From: Methylobacterium indicum | GTDB taxonomy: Bacteria > Pseudomonadota > Alphaproteobacteria > Rhizobiales > Beijerinckiaceae | Direction of reading: 5' to 3' | DNA length: 34,316 nt | Assembly (NCBI RefSeq): GCF_001043895.1 | Contig: NZ_JTHF01000189.1 | Span: 1-34,316 of the forward strand | Part shown: one piece after another, positions 31,582 through 34,316 of the stretch | How positions within the stretch are numbered: position 1 is the stretch's first letter | How the letters are laid out: the number at the start of each line of letters is the position of its first letter | Translations under genes and position numbers: made by a program | The notes under the pieces: model-generated | What the model saw: the letters and a program-made list of their open reading frames with translations, nothing else | What the model was told of the DNA's origin: nothing | Databases searched by the model: none

Positions 31582-33162
31582 TCAGAAGAAGGTCGGGCGC
31601 GCGCTCGCGGTGTGCTCCTTCAGCACCGCGCCGGTCGTGGTGTCGACCTCCTTCATCAGCACGTCGTAGCCCCAGAGGTCGGCGAGGTGCTGGAGCACCC
31701 GGTTCGCATCGTCCTTGTTGAGGAGCACGCGGTTGAGCACCTTGTGGTGCAGGATCAGCTTGCGGTCGCCTTCCAGATCGACGTCGACCACCTCGATGTC
31801 GGGGTCGAGCCAGGCGACGTCGTATTGCCGGGCGAAGGCCCGGCGCAGCTTCCGGTAGCCGCGCTCGTCGTGGATCGCCTCGACGCGGAGTTCCGGCTTG
31901 TCGGGATCGTCGGTGACGTGGAACAGCCGCAGCTGGCGCATCAGACGCGGGCTGAGGAACTGGGCGATGAAGCTCTCGTCGCGGTAATTCGCCCAGACGT
32001 CGCGCAGCACTCCCATCGCGTCGCCGCTGCCGGCGATGTCGGGGAACCAGGCCCGGTCCTCCTCGGTCGGATCGGTGCAGATGCGGGCGATGTCCGTCAT
32101 CATGGCAAAGCCGATGGCGTAGGGGTTGTGGCCGCCATAGCTCCGGTCGTCGTAGTTCGGCTGGCGGATGACGTTGGTGTGGGATTGCAGGAATTCGAGG
32201 TAGGCCGCCTCGTCGATCTGCCCGGTCTCGGACAGGCGGGTCATGATCCGGTAGTGGTTGTAGGTGGCGCAGCCCTCGTTCATCACCTTGGTCTGGCGCT
32301 GCGGGTAGAAATACTGCGCGACGTGGCGGACGATGCGCAGGATCTCGCGCTGCCAGGGCTGGAGCCGCGGCGCCGCCTTCTCCAGGAAGTAGAGGATGTT
32401 CTCCTGGGGCAATTCCAGCAGTGCCCTGCGCCGCTCGGCGCTCGGGTCCGGCTTGCCGGTCGGGCTCTTGGCCGGCAGGGTGCGCCAGAGGTCGTTGTAC
32501 ATCCGCTCCTGGTGCTCCTGCCGCTCGCGCTCGCGGCGCTGCTCGGAGGAGAGGTCGGGGCGCTTCTTGCGCGGGTAGCGGTGGACGCCCTGGTTCATCA
32601 GGGCGTGGGCGGCGTCCAGCACCGATTCGACGGCGTTGTGGCCGTAGCGCTCCTCGCACCGGGTAATGAAGGTCTTGGCGAAGTCGAGGTAGTCGAGGAT
32701 GCCCTCGGCATCCGTCCACTGGCGAAACAGGTAGTTGTTCTTGAAGAAATGGTTATGGCCGAAGGCGGCATGCGCGATGACGAGCGTCTGCATCGTCGCC
32801 GTGTTCTCCTCCATGATGTAGGAGATGCACGGGTCGGAGTTGATGACGATCTCGTAGGCGAGCCCCATCAGGCCGCGGCGGTAGCCGGCCTCGTGCTGCG
32901 CGAAGTGCTTGCCGAACGACCAGTGCTTGTAGAACAGGGGCATGCCGATCGACGCGTAGGCGTCGAGCATCTGCTCGGCGGTGATGATCTCGATCTGGTT
33001 GGGGTACCAGCTCAGGCCGAGCTCCGGTCCGGCGATCGCCTCGCAGGCGTCGTGGATGCGCCGGATGGTGTCGAAGTCCCAGTCGTTGCCGGTGAAGAGC
33101 GGGGCGGTCCTGGCGATGACGGCCGGGCTCGCGGGCCGCGTGCCGAAGGTGGCGGAACTCAT
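31582..33162 (-). CDS. spoVR: SpoVR family protein (YcgB)
   Basis: This 526-residue cytosolic protein has the unmistakable SpoVR features: DWDFDTIRRIHDACEAIA, LSWYPNQIEIITAEQMLDAY, YKHWSFGKHF, ELVINSDP-like EIVINSDPCISYIMEEN, NEGCATYNHYRIM and DRSYGGHNPYAIGF. Its biochemical role is not established. In Bacillus it affects the spore cortex; in Gram-negative bacteria its gene usually lies with yeaH and the kinase gene prkA and responds to starvation or stress. Here yeaH lies directly upstream on the same strand, so the operon is likely prkA-yeaH-spoVR with prkA outside the window. Confidence 0.96.
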   Translation of the reverse strand: MSSATFGTRPASPAVIARTAPLFTGNDWDFDTIRRIHDACEAIAGPELGLSWYPNQIEIITAEQMLDAYASIGMPLFYKHWSFGKHFAQHEAGYRRGLMGLAYEIVINSDPCISYIMEENTATMQTLVIAHAAFGHNHFFKNNYLFRQWTDAEGILDYLDFAKTFITRCEERYGHNAVESVLDAAHALMNQGVHRYPRKKRPDLSSEQRRERERQEHQERMYNDLWRTLPAKSPTGKPDPSAERRRALLELPQENILYFLEKAAPRLQPWQREILRIVRHVAQYFYPQRQTKVMNEGCATYNHYRIMTRLSETGQIDEAAYLEFLQSHTNVIRQPNYDDRSYGGHNPYAIGFAMMTDIARICTDPTEEDRAWFPDIAGSGDAMGVLRDVWANYRDESFIAQFLSPRLMRQLRLFHVTDDPDKPELRVEAIHDERGYRKLRRAFARQYDVAWLDPDIEVVDVDLEGDRKLILHHKVLNRVLLNKDDANRVLQHLADLWGYDVLMKEVDTTTGAVLKEHTASARPTFF

Positions 33163-33191
33163 CGGGCGTCGAACCTCCCGGTACCTGAAAA

Positions 33192-33253
33192 CATCCCGCG
33201 GCGGGATGCGGATCGTCGTTCAAGCGGGCGCGGCCCGGAGCCGGGGCCGCGCC
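33192..33253. other. Two hairpins between yeaH and spoVR
   Basis: CATCCCGC/GCGGGATG (33192-33208, one-base centre) and GGCGCGGCCC/GGGCCGCGCC (33227-33236, 33244-33253) lie in the 104-base intercistronic gap. Neither has a T run. They may stabilise or partly end the upstream part of the transcript. Confidence 0.5.
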
Positions 33254-33266
33254 GTCGTCGCGGCCG

Positions 33267-34316
33267 TCAGGGTGCCGCAGCCTCCTGGCCGGCCTTGTTG
33301 CGCGAGAAGAGCTCGCGGAAGACCGGGTAGATGTCCCGGCGATGGTTGACCTTGCGCATCGCCAGGACCGAGTTGGCCTTTGCCACCGGCTCGTAGGTGC
33401 GCCACAGCGTGGTGCGGTGCTCGACGAAGCCCGCCCGCGGCCCGCCCTCGTCGCCGACCTCCAGATAGGCGAAGTACTGGCAGGCCGGCAGGATCGCCGA
33501 GCGCAGCAGGTCCTGCGAGGTGGCGCCATCGCTCGACACGTTGTCGCCGTCCGAGGCCTGGGCCGCGTAGATGTTCCAGTCGTCCGGGCTGTAGCGCTCG
33601 GCGATGATCCGCTTCATCTCGACCAGCGCCGAGGAGACCAGCGTGCCGCCGGTCTCGCGCGAGCCGAAGAACGTCTCCTCGTCGACCTCCTTGGCGTGGT
33701 CGGTGTGGCGGATGAAGACGATCTCGACGTGCTTGTAGCGCCGGGTCAGGAAGATGTGCAGCAGGATGTAGAACCGCTTGGCGAGGTCCTTCATGTGCTC
33801 GGTCATCGAGCCCGAGACGTCCATCAGGCAGAACATCACCGCCTGGGCCACCGGCCGCGGGTAGGGCTCGAAGCGCCGGTAGCGCAGGTCGATCGGGTCG
33901 ACGTAGGGGATGCGGTGCGAGCGGGTGCGCAGGCGCTCCAGCTCCGCCCGCATCTCGTCGAGGATCGCGGCGTCGGGCTCGCTCTCCTCGAGCGCCCGGA
34001 TCTCCTCCTCAAGCGCCGCGGTCTCGGCCGCCTTGGGCCGCTTCAGGGCGATGCGCCGCGACAGCGAGTTGCGCAGGGTCCGGCCGATCGAGAGGTTGGC
34101 GGGCGAACCCGAGACCGTGTAGCCGGCCCGGCGCAGGGTCGCGGTCTCGACCACCGCGAGACGGCGCTTGGCGAGGTCGGGCAGTTCGAGATCCTCGAGG
34201 AAGAGTTCCAGGAACTCCTCGCGGGTGAGGACGAAGCGGAACGAATCCTCGCCGTCCTGCCCGCCGTCGCCGGCCTCGCCGCTGCCGCCCCCTCCCCCGC
34301 CGCCGCCCGGCGGGCG
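33267..34316 (-). CDS. yeaH: YeaH/YhbH family protein (DUF444), N-terminal part outside the window
   Basis: The frame is open to the window end, so the first part of the protein is missing; 349 residues are visible. A Gly-rich linker (PPGGGGGGGGSGEAGDGG) leads to FVLTREEFLELFLEDLELPDL, then RIPYVDPIDLRYR and a von Willebrand A-like domain with MDVSGSM (metal site) and FIRHTDHAKEVDEETFF. The family's role is not settled; it acts with the PrkA serine kinase and SpoVR in stress and starvation. GTG 34154 would be an internal start and is rejected because family sequence continues before it. Confidence 0.93.
   Translation of the reverse strand, partial: RPPGGGGGGGGSGEAGDGGQDGEDSFRFVLTREEFLELFLEDLELPDLAKRRLAVVETATLRRAGYTVSGSPANLSIGRTLRNSLSRRIALKRPKAAETAALEEEIRALEESEPDAAILDEMRAELERLRTRSHRIPYVDPIDLRYRRFEPYPRPVAQAVMFCLMDVSGSMTEHMKDLAKRFYILLHIFLTRRYKHVEIVFIRHTDHAKEVDEETFFGSRETGGTLVSSALVEMKRIIAERYSPDDWNIYAAQASDGDNVSSDGATSQDLLRSAILPACQYFAYLEVGDEGGPRAGFVEHRTTLWRTYEPVAKANSVLAMRKVNHRRDIYPVFRELFSRNKAGQEAAAP

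Overview
The window is high-GC, gene-dense DNA of the kind found in Hyphomicrobiales (Rhizobiales). Methylobacterium or a close relative is the best guess. This rests on protein style, gene content (class II DAHP synthase, FMN-dependent lactate dehydrogenase, FCD-type GntR regulator with a peptide-type ABC transporter, SpoVR/YeaH pair) and recurring intergenic palindromes. No database search was possible, so the genus is an inference. No CRISPR array, transposase, integrase or rRNA gene was seen.

Positions 1-4955: the edge of an AraC-type regulator, a class II DAHP synthase with its own terminator, a PilZ protein, and a non-coding, partly AT-rich stretch. These are followed by tRNA-Glu(CTC) with a clear promoter and terminator, two small exported proteins of unknown function, a 46-residue protein, and an exported protein whose last 38 residues are only His, Met and Arg.

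Positions 4963-10026: lldD; a broken copy of the 3' end of the neighbouring antiporter gene containing a 49-bp tandem duplication; a radical SAM protein; and the intact CPA1-type cation/proton antiporter. The radical SAM gene lies between the two copies of the antiporter 3' end, so the gene and its flanks look like a product of duplication or insertion.

Positions 10127-19489: a catabolic locus in two divergent arms. The minus arm is gntR, an acetylpolyamine-amidohydrolase-like gene and a cupin gene. The plus arm is a class II aldolase/adducin-fold protein, a REP-like repeat, a complete peptide/nickel-type ABC importer (binding protein, two permeases, one fused double ATPase) and a GhrA-like 2-hydroxyacid dehydrogenase. 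The likely role is uptake and breakdown of an acylated amine or peptide-like compound; the substrate is unknown.

Positions 19489-21770: a 125-bp multi-stem palindromic element, then an rtcB2-prfH pair, an RNA ligase next to a release-factor homologue, which suggests repair and rescue of ribosomes with cut RNA. This is the most interesting functional unit in the window, together with the duplicated flanks of the radical SAM gene.

Positions 21898-34316: small lineage proteins, an FkbM methyltransferase, deoC, an SDR and enoyl-CoA isomerase pair with overlapping genes, an inverted-repeat element, a DmdC-like acyl-CoA dehydrogenase divergent from the tRNA-modification gene tsaC, wrbA divergent from a LysR regulator, and the stress-linked pair spoVR-yeaH, with yeaH cut by the window edge.
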